DNA of 64,000 nt from Sphingomonas sp. (GTDB lineage Bacteria; Pseudomonadota; Alphaproteobacteria; Sphingomonadales; Sphingomonadaceae), in the NCBI RefSeq assembly GCF_025362505.1, contig NZ_JANYGG010000135.1:1-64000 (forward strand). Reading direction: 5' to 3'. The position numbers and the translations under genes were made by a program. Shown piece after piece: positions 37,274-48,647 of the stretch. Under the pieces are notes generated by a model, which was given only the letters and a program-made list of their open reading frames with translations, was not told the origin of the DNA and did no database searches. The number at the start of each line of letters is the position of its first letter. Position 1 is the stretch's first letter.

Positions 37274-37473
37274 CGCGGAAAGATCGCGCCGCGATCACCT
37301 AGAAAACGACGGTTCACGGCAAGATTCTTTCAATCCGGCGACACGTTGCGGCTGCTTGTCTGCTCTTATAAGCTCGGCTCTTGCCAAAGTTAGCGGTTGC
37401 AGCATGGATACCGCCGCGACGCTTGGGGCCATACGAATCGTTCGTTTGAGGCCAGGGAAAAGGGCATTTAAGG

Positions 37474-38490
37474 TTGACCAGGTGGTGGAGCGCGGTTTTG
37501 GCCGCGGCATTGATGGTGACCGGCTGCGGCGGCAGCGGTGGCGGCGCTGACGGCTCGGTCAAGCTGCTCAACGTCAGCTATGATCCGACGCGCGAGCTGT
37601 ACAAGGATATCAACCGCGCCTTCGCCGCTTCGTGGAAGAGAGATCACGGCCAGGACGTCACGTTCGAGATGAGCCACGGTGGGTCGGGCAAGCAATCGCG
37701 TGCGGTGATCGACGGGCTTGGTGCCGATGTCGTGACGCTGGCGCTGGCTGGCGATATAGATGCGATCGCGGCGAAATCGGGCAAGCTTCCCGTCGGATGG
37801 CAGGCGCGGCTGCCCCACAATAGCGCACCCTACACCTCGACCATCGTATTCCTCGTGCGCAAGGGCAATCCCAAGCGCATCCGCGACTGGGGCGACCTGG
37901 TGAAGCCGGGCGTCGAGGTCATCACCCCCAATCCCAAATCGTCGGGTGGCGCGCGCTGGAACGTGCTCGCCGCACTGGCGTGGGGCCGGGCAACGCTCGG
38001 ATCCGACGCTAAGGCCGAAGCCTATCTCGGCGACCTCTTCTCCCATGTGCCGGTGCTCGACAGCGGCGCGCGCGGCGCGACCACGACCTTCGTCGAGCGC
38101 GGCATCGGCGACGTGCTGATCGGCTGGGAAAATGAGGCGATGCTGGCGCGTGACAAGCTCGGCGCCGACAAGGTCGAGATGATTATGCCCTCGGTCTCTG
38201 TCCTCGCTGAGCCGCCGGTGGCGGTGATCGACGCGAATGCGAAGAAACACGGCACGTTCGACGTCGCCACCGCCTTTCTCAAATTCCTTTACACCCCGGC
38301 CGCGCAGGAAATGATCGCCAAGAATCACTACCGTCCGCGCGATGCCGCCGTCGCTGCGCGCCACGCCGCCGACTTCCCGCAGGTCAGGCTGGCGACGATT
38401 GGCGACTTTGGCGGCTGGGCGACAGCGCAGAAACGTTATTTCGCCGACGACGGGCTGTTCGACAAGATCATGGCGAAGCGCGGCCAGTGA
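37474..38490 (+). CDS. Sulfate ABC transporter substrate-binding protein (lipoprotein-type)
   Basis: [11 protein letters not shown] lipobox; [46 protein letters not shown]. Confidence 0.9.
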   Translation: MTRWWSAVLAAALMVTGCGGSGGGADGSVKLLNVSYDPTRELYKDINRAFAASWKRDHGQDVTFEMSHGGSGKQSRAVIDGLGADVVTLALAGDIDAIAAKSGKLPVGWQARLPHNSAPYTSTIVFLVRKGNPKRIRDWGDLVKPGVEVITPNPKSSGGARWNVLAALAWGRATLGSDAKAEAYLGDLFSHVPVLDSGARGATTTFVERGIGDVLIGWENEAMLARDKLGADKVEMIMPSVSVLAEPPVAVIDANAKKHGTFDVATAFLKFLYTPAAQEMIAKNHYRPRDAAVAARHAADFPQVRLATIGDFGGWATAQKRYFADDGLFDKIMAKRGQ

Positions 38491-39425
38491 TCGCGAGCGT
38501 TGCCCTTTCGGCTTCCGGGCGAGCATCGGAACAGCCTCAGTTGGGCGACGCGTCCGGGTCCGGTTTCGTGCCGCATTTGCCCCGCCTCAAGAGGCCACGC
38601 GTGCGCCGCTCGATTATTCCTGGCTTCGGGCTCAGCCTCGGGGTGACCGTCGCCTGGCTGTCGCTGATCGTCTTCCTGCCGCTGGCCGCGCTGGCGCTGA
38701 AGGCAGCGCAAATGGGCCCGGCCGATTTCGTCGCCTCGGCGCTAAATGCGCGCGCGATCGCGGCTTACAAGGTGAGCTTCGGCACGGCGCTGCTCGCGGC
38801 GCTGATCAACGCCTTTTTCGGGACGCTCGTCGCCTGGGTGCTGGTGCGCTACTCCTTCCCGGGGCGTCGGCTGGTCAGCGCGATGGTCGATCTTCCCTTC
38901 GCGCTGCCTACCGCTGTCGCCGGTATCGCGCTGACCACTCTCTACGCGGAGAATGGCTGGATCGGCTCGCTGCTCGCCCCGCTCGGGATCAAGGTCGCTT
39001 TTACCTGGATCGGCATCACCGTCGCTTTGACCTTCGTTGGCATGCCGTTCGTCGTGCGCTCGATCGAGCCGGTGCTGGCCGACCTCGGCAATGACGTCGA
39101 AGAAGTCGCGACGACCCTCGGCGCGACTCGTATCCAGACCTTCAACCGGGTGATCTTCCCGGCAATCTTTCCAGCCCTGCTGACCGGCTTCGCGATGGCC
39201 TTCGCAAGGGGTGTCGGTGAATATGGCTCGGTCATCTTCATCGCCGGCAACATGCCATACCGCACCGAAATCGCGCCGCTGTTGATCGTCACCCAGCTCG
39301 AGCAATATGATTATGACGGGGCCAGCGCGATCGCGGTCGTGTTGCTGCTGGCCTCGTTTGCACTGCTCGTCCTGCTCAATCTTTACCAGGCGTGGAATGC
39401 CAAGCGCGGCGGGCGCGGCGAATGA
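38487..39425 (+). CDS. cysT: Sulfate ABC transporter permease CysT
   Basis: BPD-type permease; [30 protein letters not shown]; order SBP-T-W-A. Confidence 0.92.
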   Translation: MIASVALSASGRASEQPQLGDASGSGFVPHLPRLKRPRVRRSIIPGFGLSLGVTVAWLSLIVFLPLAALALKAAQMGPADFVASALNARAIAAYKVSFGTALLAALINAFFGTLVAWVLVRYSFPGRRLVSAMVDLPFALPTAVAGIALTTLYAENGWIGSLLAPLGIKVAFTWIGITVALTFVGMPFVVRSIEPVLADLGNDVEEVATTLGATRIQTFNRVIFPAIFPALLTGFAMAFARGVGEYGSVIFIAGNMPYRTEIAPLLIVTQLEQYDYDGASAIAVVLLLASFALLVLLNLYQAWNAKRGGRGE

Positions 39426-40258
39426 GGATCGCGATCGGCGAGGGCCGGGGCGGGCGCACTGTCCTCATCACGATAGCCTTGGCGTTCCTCGCGCTGATGC
39501 TGGCGCTGCCGCTCGTCACCGTCTTCAGCCAGGCGCTCGATCATGGGGTGCCCGCCTTCCTCGACGCGATCCGCCAGCCCGATGCGCTCGCCGCGATGCG
39601 GCTAACCCTGCTCGTCGCGGTAATCGCGGTGCCCGCCAACGTCATCTTCGGCCTCGCCGCGAGCTGGGCGATCACCAAGTTCGACTTCCCCGGCAAGAGC
39701 CTGCTGACCAGCTTCATCGACCTACCGCTGTCGGTCTCGCCGGTCGTGTCGGGGCTGATCTATGTCCTGCTGTTCGGCGCGCAGGGCTGGTTCGGCCCGT
39801 GGCTCGCCGAGCATGACGTCCAGATCATCTTCGCCGTCCCCGGAATCGTGCTCGCGACGATGTTCGTCACCTTCCCGTTCGTCGCGCGCGAGCTCATTCC
39901 GCTGATGCAGGGGCAGGGACGCGACGACGAGGAAGCCGCGCTGTCGCTCGGCGCAACGGGGTTCCAGACCTTCTTTCGCGTCACTTTGCCGAACATCCGC
40001 TGGGGGCTGCTTTACGGCGTCCTTCTGTGCAACGCCCGCGCGATGGGCGAATTCGGCGCGGTGTCGGTCGTCTCGGGCCACATCCGCGGCCAGACCAACA
40101 CCATGCCGCTCCATGTCGAGATCCTCTATAACGAGTATGATTATGTCGCCGCCTTTGCCGTTGCCGCGCTTCTCGCCCTGCTTGCGCTCGTGACGCTGGC
40201 CCTCAAGAGCTTGCTCGAATGGCGCTACGGCCATGCCTCGGCGGGAGCGGGGCATTGA
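39422..40258 (+). CDS. cysW: Sulfate ABC transporter permease CysW
   Basis: ATG 39422; [41 protein letters not shown]. Confidence 0.92.
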   Translation: MRIAIGEGRGGRTVLITIALAFLALMLALPLVTVFSQALDHGVPAFLDAIRQPDALAAMRLTLLVAVIAVPANVIFGLAASWAITKFDFPGKSLLTSFIDLPLSVSPVVSGLIYVLLFGAQGWFGPWLAEHDVQIIFAVPGIVLATMFVTFPFVARELIPLMQGQGRDDEEAALSLGATGFQTFFRVTLPNIRWGLLYGVLLCNARAMGEFGAVSVVSGHIRGQTNTMPLHVEILYNEYDYVAAFAVAALLALLALVTLALKSLLEWRYGHASAGAGH

Positions 40259-41298
40259 GCATCATCCTCAAGAACATCAGCAAGCGGTTCGGTACCTACG
40301 CCGCGCTTCACGATGTCAGCCTCGAAGCGCGCGACGGCGAGTTCCTCGCCCTGCTCGGCCCGTCAGGATCGGGCAAGACCACGTTGCTGAGGATCATCGC
40401 CGGGCTGGAATTCCCCGACGAGGGTCGGGTGTTTTTCGGCGACGAGGACGTCACCGACCTCAAGGCCGCCGCCCGCCGCGTCGGCTTCGTGTTCCAGCAA
40501 TACGCCTTGTTCAAGCACATGACCGTCGCAGAGAATGTCGCGTTCGGGCTCAACGTGCGCAAGCGCCGCGACCGTCCGCCGACCGCCGAGATCAAGCGCC
40601 GGGTCGAGGAATTGCTCGACCTCGTCCAGCTTGGCGGCCGCGGTGATCGCTATCCGGCGCAGCTCTCGGGCGGCCAGCGCCAACGCATCGCGCTCGCCCG
40701 AGCGCTCGCCGTTGAACCGCGCCTGCTGCTGCTCGACGAACCGTTCGGCGCGCTCGACGCGAAGGTTCGCAAGGAACTCCGCCGCTGGCTCCGCACCTTG
40801 CACGATAGCATGGGGGTGACGTCGGTTTTCGTCACCCACGACCAGGATGAGGCGCTCGAACTCGCCGACCGCGTGGTCGTCATGGACTATGGCCGGATCG
40901 AGCAGGTTGCCCGCCCGCGCACGATCTACGACCGTCCCGAAAACGCGTTCGTTTATGACTTCGTCGGCGACAGCAATCGCCTGCCAGTCGAGGTCGTCGC
41001 CGAACGTGGCAGCTTCGCCGGCCGGCCGCTCGCGGTAGTGCTCGACGGCGCCAGCGATGGCCCCGCCAACCTCTGGTTCCGCCCACATGAGGTTCGGTTG
41101 ACGGAAAACCCCGATGGCGCACTCGAGGGCCGCGTGACGCTCATCCTGCCGCGCGCCGGCACGCTGCGGGTCGAGGCCGAGGTTGACGGTATCGACCGCC
41201 CGGTCGAACTCGACCTGCCGCTCGACGCGCCGGTCAAGATTGGCGACGTGATCCGCTTCGTGCCGACCGAGCCAAGGATGTTTCCGAAGGCGGACTAA
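40255..41298 (+). CDS. cysA: Sulfate ABC transporter ATP-binding protein CysA
   Basis: TTG start ~40255; [37 protein letters not shown]. Confidence 0.95.
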   Translation: MSIILKNISKRFGTYAALHDVSLEARDGEFLALLGPSGSGKTTLLRIIAGLEFPDEGRVFFGDEDVTDLKAAARRVGFVFQQYALFKHMTVAENVAFGLNVRKRRDRPPTAEIKRRVEELLDLVQLGGRGDRYPAQLSGGQRQRIALARALAVEPRLLLLDEPFGALDAKVRKELRRWLRTLHDSMGVTSVFVTHDQDEALELADRVVVMDYGRIEQVARPRTIYDRPENAFVYDFVGDSNRLPVEVVAERGSFAGRPLAVVLDGASDGPANLWFRPHEVRLTENPDGALEGRVTLILPRAGTLRVEAEVDGIDRPVELDLPLDAPVKIGDVIRFVPTEPRMFPKAD

Positions 41299-41409
41299 GA
41301 GCGAATTAGCCCGAAACTATCGGTTCCTTTGGGTCCGCGCTTCGTTGCGGCTAAGGGGGGCATATTGGCGGTCATCACGATTGCCCCAACACCAGCGGAT
41401 TACATCATC

Positions 41410-41742
41410 ATGGCAGCCTACAAGACCCCCGACTTCACCGAACGCGCCGCGCTGGCCCGCGAGGCGAAGCAGCGCGCGCTCGACCAGCTGCGCGCCAAGC
41501 CCGCCCCCGACGCCGCGACGATCGCCGCGCGCCAGGAGGCACTGGCCGCGCGCGAAGCCGCCGCCGCCGAAAAGCGCGCCGCCAAGCTGGCCGCCGCCGA
41601 AGCCGCCAAGGTCGCGCGGGCGGAAGCCAAGGCCGCAGCCGAGCTCGCCCGCAAGGAATCAGAAGTCGCCCCGCCGACCGAGGCCGAGCTCAAGGCCGCG
41701 CGCGATGCCCGCTATGCCGCGCGGAAGACGCGTAGGCGGTGA
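41410..41742 (+). CDS. DUF6481-type small Ala/Lys-rich protein
   Basis: MAAYKTPDFTERAALAREAKQRALDQLRAKP... coiled-coil-like. Confidence 0.6.
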   Translation: MAAYKTPDFTERAALAREAKQRALDQLRAKPAPDAATIAARQEALAAREAAAAEKRAAKLAAAEAAKVARAEAKAAAELARKESEVAPPTEAELKAARDARYAARKTRRR

Positions 41743-42410
41743 TCCCGCGGGAGCTGATCGATACCGCCGAGGTTCCCGGCGGGCTGCCGCTCAAGCTTTA
41801 CCGGCGCGGCAATGATTACATGATCACGCTCGAGCGCAACGAATTGATGAGCAGCCGGATGAGCGGTTCGGAAGCGGCGCTGGGCACCATGACCTGCGAG
41901 CACCTCGGGTCACGCCCCGCCCCCCGGCTGTTGGTCGGCGGCTACGGCATGGGCTTCACCCTGCGCGCGGTGCTGGCGAAGTTGGGGGCAGACGCGACCA
42001 TCGTCGTGGCCGAACTGGTGCCAAAGATCATCGCCTGGGCGCGCGGGCCAATGGCGGCATTGGCCGACGGCTGTCTCGACGATCCACGGGTCGAAGTCGT
42101 TCTCGGCGACGTGGGCGCTGCCATCGAAACCGCCTCAGCCGATTATGACGCCATCCTGCTCGATGTTGACAACGGTCCCGATGGCCTGACGCGCCAGGCC
42201 AACGATGGCCTCTACACCGCGCGCGGCCTCGCCAATGTCAAGGTCGCGCTCAAGTCCGGCGGGATCCTCGCCATCTGGTCCGCCGCCCCCGACCCGGCCT
42301 TCACCCGCCGCCTGACCCAGGCTGGCTTCGACACCGAAGAAGTCCGCGTCCGGGCACGCGACAATGGCAAGGGCCCAACTCACACGATCTGGTTCGCCCG
42401 TCGCAGCTGA
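41739..42410 (+). CDS. Spermidine synthase-like methyltransferase-fold protein
   Basis: LLVGGYGMGFTLRAVLAKLGADATIVVAELVPKIIAWA; YDAILLDVDNGPDGL. Confidence 0.8.
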   Translation: MIPRELIDTAEVPGGLPLKLYRRGNDYMITLERNELMSSRMSGSEAALGTMTCEHLGSRPAPRLLVGGYGMGFTLRAVLAKLGADATIVVAELVPKIIAWARGPMAALADGCLDDPRVEVVLGDVGAAIETASADYDAILLDVDNGPDGLTRQANDGLYTARGLANVKVALKSGGILAIWSAAPDPAFTRRLTQAGFDTEEVRVRARDNGKGPTHTIWFARRS

Positions 42411-42449
42411 AAAGCGCATGATCGTCAGCGCGCCTTAGCTCGAACGAAA

Positions 42450-42480
42450 AAGGCCCCGCATTGCTGCGGGGCCTTTCGTT
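42450..42480. terminator. Bidirectional intrinsic terminator
   Basis: AAAAA-GGCCCCGCA-TTGC-TGCGGGGCC-TTTCGTT between convergent genes. Confidence 0.9.
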
Positions 42481-42502
42481 GCTTCGGCGCTGGGCCGATC
42501 GC

Positions 42503-44884
42503 TTACTCGTCGTTGCCGCCCGTCAGGAACGCCGGGGCGAACTCGGGGGCGGGGCCGCTGTCGCTACGGTCACTGGTTTCGCGGCGCGGGCCACGGTCGC
42601 CACCTTCGCGGCGGGGACCACGGTCGCCGCCGTCACGGCGCGGGCCGCGATCACCGCCGCCGCCACCGGGGCCACGACCCTCGCCACCACGACCACCGCC
42701 GCCATCACGGCGCGGGCCACGATCGGGACGGTCGCCACGCGGGCGGTCACCGCCCTCGCGAGCTTCGCGCGGGGGACGCGTGTCTTCAAGCTCGGCACCG
42801 GTTTCCTGGTCGACGACGCGCATCGACAGGCGGACCTTGCCGCGCTGATCGACCTCGAGCAGCTTGACCTTGACGTCTTGGCCTTCGCTCAGCACGTCGC
42901 GGACATTCTCGACCCGGTCGTTGCGGATTTCGGACACGTGGACGAGCCCGTCCTTGCCCGGCATGAAGGTCACGAACGCGCCGAAATCGACGATGTTGGC
43001 GACCTTGCCGTTGTAGATCGTGCCGATCTCGGGCTCGGCGACGATTCCGTGGATCCACGCGCGGGCGGCCTCGATCTGCGTAACATCCGAAGACGAGATC
43101 TTGATCACGCCCTCGTCGTCAATGTCGACCTTGGCGCCGGTCGTCGCGACGATCTCGCGGATGACCTTGCCGCCGGTACCGATGATCTCGCGGATCTTGT
43201 CCTTGGGCACCGACATCGTCTCGATGCGTGGGGCATGCGCGCTGAGTTCCGAACGCTCGTGGTCGAGCGCCTTGGCCATTTCGCCAAGGATGTGCGCGCG
43301 ACCGTCCTTCGCCTGGGCGAGGGCGACCTTCATGATCTCCTCGGTGATTCCGGCGACCTTGATGTCCATCTGGAGCGAGGTGATGCCCTCGGACGTGCCG
43401 GCGACCTTGAAGTCCATGTCGCCAAGGTGATCCTCGTCGCCAAGGATGTCGCTGATGACGGCAAAGTCCTTGCCTTCGAGGATGAGGCCCATGGCGATGC
43501 CCGCGACCGGACGGATCAGCGGAACGCCCGCGTCCATCATCGACAGCGAACCGCCGCAGACCGTCGCCATCGACGAGGAGCCATTGCTCTCGGTAATGTC
43601 GGACAGAACGCGGATGGTGTAGGGGAAGTCCGCGTTCGACGGCAGCATCGGGTGCAGCGCGCGCCACGCCAGCTTGCCGTGGCCGATTTCGCGGCGGCCC
43701 GGCGCGCCGAAGCGGCCGACTTCACCGACCGAGTAGGGCGGGAAGTTATAGTGGAGCATGAAGCGCGAGTAGGACAGGCCGTCGAGCCCGTCGATCATCT
43801 GCTCGCTGTCCTTCGTGCCGAGCGTGGTGGTGCAGATCGCCTGCGTCTCGCCGCGGGTGAACAGCGCCGAACCGTGGGTGCGCGGCAGAAAGCCGACCAT
43901 CGCTTCGATCGGGCGAACCGTCTTGGTGTCGCGGCCGTCGATGCGGCGGCCTTCCTTGAGGATCGCGGTGCGGACGATGTCGGCCTCGAGCGACTTGACC
44001 GCCTTCGATGCGGACATCTGCTCCTGCGGGGTGGCGTCGGCGAAGGCGGCCTTGGCCTTATCGCGGACGATCGTCAGCGCCTTCGAGCGCTCGCCCTTGT
44101 CGGTCAGCTTGTAGGCCGCTTCGATGTCCTTGCCGACGACGGTCTTGAGCTTCGCCTTGGCGGCGGTCTTGGCGTCGTTGGTGGCGAGGTCCCACGGGTC
44201 CTTGGCGGCCTTCTCGGCCAGCTGGATGATGCCTTCGCAGACCTTCTTCGAGGCGGCATGGGCGAACATCACCGCGCCGAGCATGACGTCTTCCGACAGC
44301 TCCTTGGCCTCGGATTCGACCATCATCACTGCGCCCATCGTGCCGGCGACGACGAGGTCGAGGTCGCCCGCCTTGATCTGCTCAGGCGACGGGTTAAGGA
44401 TGTACTCGCCATTCTCGTAGCCGACGCGCGCGCCGCCGATCGGGCCCATGAACGGCACGCCGCTGAGAGTGAGGGCGGCGGAGGCGGCGATCATCGCGAG
44501 GATGTCGGGCTCATTCTCGCCGTCGTAGGAAAGGACCTGCGCGATGACGAGGACCTCGTTGTAGAAGCCTTCGGGGAACAGCGGGCGGATCGGGCGATCG
44601 ATCAGGCGGCTGGTCAGCGTTTCCTTTTCGGTCGCGCCGCGCTCGCGCTTGAAGAAGCCGCCCGGGATTCGCCCGGCGGCCGAGAATTTTTCCTGATAGT
44701 GGACGGTCAACGGGAAGAAGTCCTGACCCGGCTTGACCGACTTGGCGGCGGTGACGGCGCACAGCACCACGGTTTCGCCCAGGGTCGCCATCACGGCGCC
44801 GTCGGCCTGGCGGGCAACGCGCCCGGTTTCGAGCTTCAGCGTCTTGCCGCCGAGATCGATTTCCACAGTCTTTACATTGAACAT
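42503..44884 (-). CDS. pnp: Polynucleotide phosphorylase
   Basis: [34 protein letters not shown] and S1 domains; Arg/Gly-rich C-terminus. Confidence 0.98.
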   Translation of the reverse strand: MFNVKTVEIDLGGKTLKLETGRVARQADGAVMATLGETVVLCAVTAAKSVKPGQDFFPLTVHYQEKFSAAGRIPGGFFKRERGATEKETLTSRLIDRPIRPLFPEGFYNEVLVIAQVLSYDGENEPDILAMIAASAALTLSGVPFMGPIGGARVGYENGEYILNPSPEQIKAGDLDLVVAGTMGAVMMVESEAKELSEDVMLGAVMFAHAASKKVCEGIIQLAEKAAKDPWDLATNDAKTAAKAKLKTVVGKDIEAAYKLTDKGERSKALTIVRDKAKAAFADATPQEQMSASKAVKSLEADIVRTAILKEGRRIDGRDTKTVRPIEAMVGFLPRTHGSALFTRGETQAICTTTLGTKDSEQMIDGLDGLSYSRFMLHYNFPPYSVGEVGRFGAPGRREIGHGKLAWRALHPMLPSNADFPYTIRVLSDITESNGSSSMATVCGGSLSMMDAGVPLIRPVAGIAMGLILEGKDFAVISDILGDEDHLGDMDFKVAGTSEGITSLQMDIKVAGITEEIMKVALAQAKDGRAHILGEMAKALDHERSELSAHAPRIETMSVPKDKIREIIGTGGKVIREIVATTGAKVDIDDEGVIKISSSDVTQIEAARAWIHGIVAEPEIGTIYNGKVANIVDFGAFVTFMPGKDGLVHVSEIRNDRVENVRDVLSEGQDVKVKLLEVDQRGKVRLSMRVVDQETGAELEDTRPPREAREGGDRPRGDRPDRGPRRDGGGGRGGEGRGPGGGGGDRGPRRDGGDRGPRREGGDRGPRRETSDRSDSGPAPEFAPAFLTGGNDE

Positions 44885-45108
44885 GTTGTTTCCTTCACCC
44901 GGACGCCAGATGCGGCCGGGACGTCGTGGTGGGACAGCCGGTCCACCATCGGTCGGGGCCTAAAAAATGCCCCAGGGACGCCAGCCGAATTGCCGGTTTC
45001 CCGATACGAAAAGGGCACCGCCCAGAGACTGATCGTTGGCAGGAGGCGCGCTGTGCGCGACTGCTGAAAACGTGAATCAGGCACTGCGCAAACGACGCGC
45101 CCTTATTT

Positions 45109-45378
45109 TTACTTGCGAAGGCCGAGCTTGGCGATCAGGTCGGTGTAGCGGGTAGCGTCCTCGCGCTTGAGATAGTCGAGCAGCGAGCGGCGCTTGTTGA
45201 CCATCATGAGCAGGCCGCGACGCGAATGGTTATCCTTCGCGTGGGTTTTGAAATGCTCGGTCAGGGTCAGGATGCGGCTGGTGATGATCGCGATCTGGAC
45301 CTCGGGCGAACCCGTGTCATTTTCGGCGCGACCATGTTCGGTGATCAACTTCTGCTTGTTTTCAGCGGTAATCGACAT
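45109..45378 (-). CDS. rpsO: 30S ribosomal protein S15
   Basis: [64 protein letters not shown]. Confidence 0.99.
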   Translation of the reverse strand: MSITAENKQKLITEHGRAENDTGSPEVQIAIITSRILTLTEHFKTHAKDNHSRRGLLMMVNKRRSLLDYLKREDATRYTDLIAKLGLRK

Positions 45379-45392
45379 CAAATACTCCTTGA

Positions 45393-46277
45393 TTAGATGT
45401 TGAACCCGCGGACGACCCGAAGGCCGTCGGTTCCGGCTTCGACCAAGGCCACCGGACGACCAGCGTCGGTGGCAAGGACAAGGCCCGGTGTCGCGAGCGT
45501 CCGATCGAGCTTCTGTCCGTGACGGAGCAGGGTGGCTTCTTCGGGAGTGACGGGGAGGGCCGGGATGTCGTCCAGCCCCGCGATGAGCGGGAGGACCGCC
45601 CCATCAAGCTGCCGCGCCTTAGCAAGGTCGGCCAATTTGTCCAGCGATATCGCCTGAGCGAGCGAGAAGGGTCCGGCGCGGGTGCGGCGCAGCCGGGTCA
45701 CATGGCCGACCGTCCCGGCCGCGACTGCCAGGTCGCGGGCGAGGGACCGGATGTAAGTGCCCTTCGATACGGACGTCACGAATGTCGCGCTGTCCCCGAC
45801 GAATTCGATCAGGCGCAGCTGATGGATCGTCACCTGCCGTGTCGCCAGCGCCACCTCCTCACCGGCCCGGGCAAGATCATAAGCACGCTTGCCGTCGACC
45901 TTCAGCGCCGAATAGGCCGGCGGGATCTGGTCGATGATCCCGGTGAAGCGGGGCAGGATTTCGGCGACCGTCGCCGCCGTCGGGCGAACCGGGCTGGTCG
46001 CGATCACCGCGCCCTCGAGGTCGAGCGTGTCGGTTTGCGCTCCGAAGGTGACGGTGAAGGCATAGTCCTTCGTCGCGTCTAGCATGTGCCCCGCAAGCTT
46101 GGTCGCCTCGCCCAGCGCGATCGGGAGGACCCCGGACGCGAGCGGGTCGAGCGTGCCCCCGTGCCCGACCTTGGTCTTCGCCTCACCCGCCTCGCGCAGC
46201 GCGCGCTTGACCGCCGAGACGCACGGGGTCGAGCCGATCCCGACCGGCTTGTCGAGGATGATCCAGCCGCTGAGCAT
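45393..46277 (-). CDS. truB: tRNA pseudouridine(55) synthase
   Basis: ATG 46277 [52 protein letters not shown]. Confidence 0.97.
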   Translation of the reverse strand: MLSGWIILDKPVGIGSTPCVSAVKRALREAGEAKTKVGHGGTLDPLASGVLPIALGEATKLAGHMLDATKDYAFTVTFGAQTDTLDLEGAVIATSPVRPTAATVAEILPRFTGIIDQIPPAYSALKVDGKRAYDLARAGEEVALATRQVTIHQLRLIEFVGDSATFVTSVSKGTYIRSLARDLAVAAGTVGHVTRLRRTRAGPFSLAQAISLDKLADLAKARQLDGAVLPLIAGLDDIPALPVTPEEATLLRHGQKLDRTLATPGLVLATDAGRPVALVEAGTDGLRVVRGFNI

Positions 46278-46756
46278 CAGGCGGCGGGTGCGCCTGCGAT
46301 CGGCCATTCGTCCTTCAGGATTGCGAACAGCACCGTGTCGCGGACGTGGCCGGTCCAGGTGATCCGGTCGGCGCGAAGTACGCCCTCGCGCACCGCACCG
46401 AGCTTCTTGCATGCCGCCTGGCTGCGCTCGTTGCGCCGGTCGACGCGGAATTCGACCCGGCGGAAGCCGCACGAGAAAGCGCGCTCGAGCATCATGTCCT
46501 TGACGCGGGCGTTGAGGCCGGTGCCGCGCATCGCCGGGCGATAATAGGTTGCGCCGATTTCCAGCGTCTGGCGCGCCGGGTCGATGCCGAGGAAGCTCGC
46601 CATCCCGGCCAGCGTATCGCCGTCGAACAGCACGAGCACATGGTTGCGCGGGTTGGCGGAGAGGGCATCGATACTCTCGTCGAAATGGTCCGGGTCGAAT
46701 GAGCTCGAATAGATCGCCCAGATGTCGCGATCCTCGGCGCAGGCAGCCATCAGCAT
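46277..46756 (-). CDS. GNAT-family N-acetyltransferase (start uncertain)
   Basis: IGATYYRPAMRGTGLNARVKDMMLERAFSCGFRRVEFRVDRRNERSQAACKKLGAVREGVLR; frame remains open upstream into rbfA. Confidence 0.8.
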   Translation of the reverse strand: MLMAACAEDRDIWAIYSSSFDPDHFDESIDALSANPRNHVLVLFDGDTLAGMASFLGIDPARQTLEIGATYYRPAMRGTGLNARVKDMMLERAFSCGFRRVEFRVDRRNERSQAACKKLGAVREGVLRADRITWTGHVRDTVLFAILKDEWPIAGAPAA

Positions 46757-46814
46757 CGCGCGGTGGTCCTCGCCGAGCGGCTCGGCGCGGCAGCCCTCGC
46801 CGCGGCGAGATCGG

Positions 46815-47207
46815 TCATTCCTCGCCGAGGTCCCGCGCGACCTTGGGCGAGCGCAGGATCGCGTCGATCTTGCCGCCTTCGTCGAAGCTCTCGTCCGCGC
46901 GGAATTTGATCTTCGCGGCGTATCTGACGCGCACGCGGTTGGCGACTTCGCGCTGGAAGAAGGCGGTGTTGGTGCGCAAGGCCTTGAGCACCGCCTCCTC
47001 GTCCTGCCCGAGCAGTGGTTTCACGAAGACGATCGCGTGGCGCAGGTCGGGCGTCATGCGCACCTCGGTGACGCTGACGAGATGGCTGGCGAGTGTCTCG
47101 TCATGCACATCGCCGCGCATCAGGATGTCGGACAGCACATGCCGCACCTGCTCGCCAACGCGAAGCAGACGGACCGAGCGGCCCTCGGGGGTTTCGTTCG
47201 TCTTCAC
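46815..47207 (-). CDS. rbfA: Ribosome-binding factor A
   Basis: [55 protein letters not shown] start overlapping the upstream stop (GTGA). Confidence 0.95.
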   Translation of the reverse strand: MKTNETPEGRSVRLLRVGEQVRHVLSDILMRGDVHDETLASHLVSVTEVRMTPDLRHAIVFVKPLLGQDEEAVLKALRTNTAFFQREVANRVRVRYAAKIKFRADESFDEGGKIDAILRSPKVARDLGEE

Positions 47208-48583
47208 TTCATTTCACCGGCCTGCAGGGCAATCAGGGTTTCCGCCTCGTCGGAATTCAACGGCCGCGACCGATTTTTCCGACGGGCGAACCGGTCACTG
47301 AAAATCATCAGGGCTAGGAGGAAGAATGTCCCGGTGACCATCGCAATGCCATAACCCGTCGCGCCGAGCGTGGGAATGAGCGCGGCGAACAATAGCGTCA
47401 ACAGCGCCGCGTAGGGGAGTTGTACCCAGAATTGGCGCCACATCATCGCCGCTCCGATCATCTCCTGCAAATAGACGTTGGAAATGACCATCGGAACCGT
47501 CGACAGGACCACCAGCGAGAAGGCGAAGGCACCCGCGTGAAATCCGGGGCCGTAGGCCGACATCACCAGCGGCGAAAACAGGACCAGGGGAAGGGTGCCG
47601 GCAATAGCGACCAGACCGCTGATCCATGCAAGCTTGTTGCGCAGACGAGCCGAATTATCGTGATCGCCCGCTCCGTGATGGCGGCTGAAGCGCGGGATGG
47701 CGACCGTGCCGAGTGCGCTGGTAATGAGCAAGGCCGGGCCACGCCATTGAAGCCCGGTGGTGGCGACTGCAACCGCACTGAGTCCGCCCGCGTGACTCGA
47801 AAGCCAATAGATGCCGAACCAGTTGGCAAGTCCCGACAGAGCCCCGACCCCGACCGTCGGCAAGGCGAAGTCGAGGAACAGGCTCCGGGCCGAAAGCGGT
47901 TCGCCAGACCTCGGAATGTTGAACTTGCGGCGCAGTCGGTTGACATGCGCTCTCAGGATGAATGTCCTCGGTAACATCATCGCCAGCATGACGATCAACG
48001 CCCCGACCAGGCCAAACTCCCGCGCGCTGAAAAACGTCAACGGAAGCGAGACGATTCCGATGGCGACGCGCAGGCTCGCCAGAAAACGGAAGGATTCGAA
48101 GCCCTGCGCAAATCCGTCCTGGATACCGCTCCAGACCGCCCCGGATATCAGCAGGATGCCGATCAGCGTGGCCTGTTCGTAGCCGCTGCGATGATAGAGA
48201 AAGACCGATGCCTCGCGGTAGAAAGGTATCAGCGCCAGCACCACGACCGTGCTGATTCCGATCGCGAGCTTGGTGAGCGATCCGATAACACCGGCGACCT
48301 TCGCGGGGTCAGAATGGAGATGCCGGCTGACGAAGACGGTCGCAGCAAGGCCGGACTGGAACCCGACGATGGTAGTGACCACGCCAAGCGTCGCGAACAG
48401 CACGCCATAAGCGCCATAGTCCGTTATCCCGAGCAGACGTGACAGCATTACGGTTTGGCCAACCGCAATCAGCCGGTCAAAGCCCAACAGAACCGTGTAC
48501 CAACCCGCCTTGTTCCCGAAATCTGACCGTGCAAGGCCGCCGACCTTTCGCGCGGTACGCCCCCACAGCGACTGAGCGGTCAT
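47204..48583 (-). CDS. Polysaccharide flippase (Wzx/MATE-like, oligosaccharide translocase)
   Basis: 459 aa, many TM segments; [39 protein letters not shown]. Confidence 0.8.
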   Translation of the reverse strand: MTAQSLWGRTARKVGGLARSDFGNKAGWYTVLLGFDRLIAVGQTVMLSRLLGITDYGAYGVLFATLGVVTTIVGFQSGLAATVFVSRHLHSDPAKVAGVIGSLTKLAIGISTVVVLALIPFYREASVFLYHRSGYEQATLIGILLISGAVWSGIQDGFAQGFESFRFLASLRVAIGIVSLPLTFFSAREFGLVGALIVMLAMMLPRTFILRAHVNRLRRKFNIPRSGEPLSARSLFLDFALPTVGVGALSGLANWFGIYWLSSHAGGLSAVAVATTGLQWRGPALLITSALGTVAIPRFSRHHGAGDHDNSARLRNKLAWISGLVAIAGTLPLVLFSPLVMSAYGPGFHAGAFAFSLVVLSTVPMVISNVYLQEMIGAAMMWRQFWVQLPYAALLTLLFAALIPTLGATGYGIAMVTGTFFLLALMIFSDRFARRKNRSRPLNSDEAETLIALQAGEMK

Positions 48584-48647
48584 GATGGTCCCTTGGTCGC
48601 GAGTGAAGTGACAGGCCGCACGACGGCAGATCCGGATGCGGCTGGCC

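Noticed and set aside
37281-37296. GATCGCG-C-CGCGATC dyad after glcB as a terminator
   Set aside because: Loop too short and no T-run; not supportable as an intrinsic terminator.
42560-42770. Short GC-rich repeats near the pnp 3' end, considered as a CRISPR-like or satellite array
   Set aside because: They encode the Arg/Gly/Asp-rich (GGDRGPRR) C-terminal tail of PNPase; no spacer structure.
42461-45067. 868-aa plus-strand ORF opposite pnp
   Set aside because: Low-complexity, His/Asp/Arg-rich antisense frame typical of high-GC coding DNA; pnp on the other strand is unambiguous.
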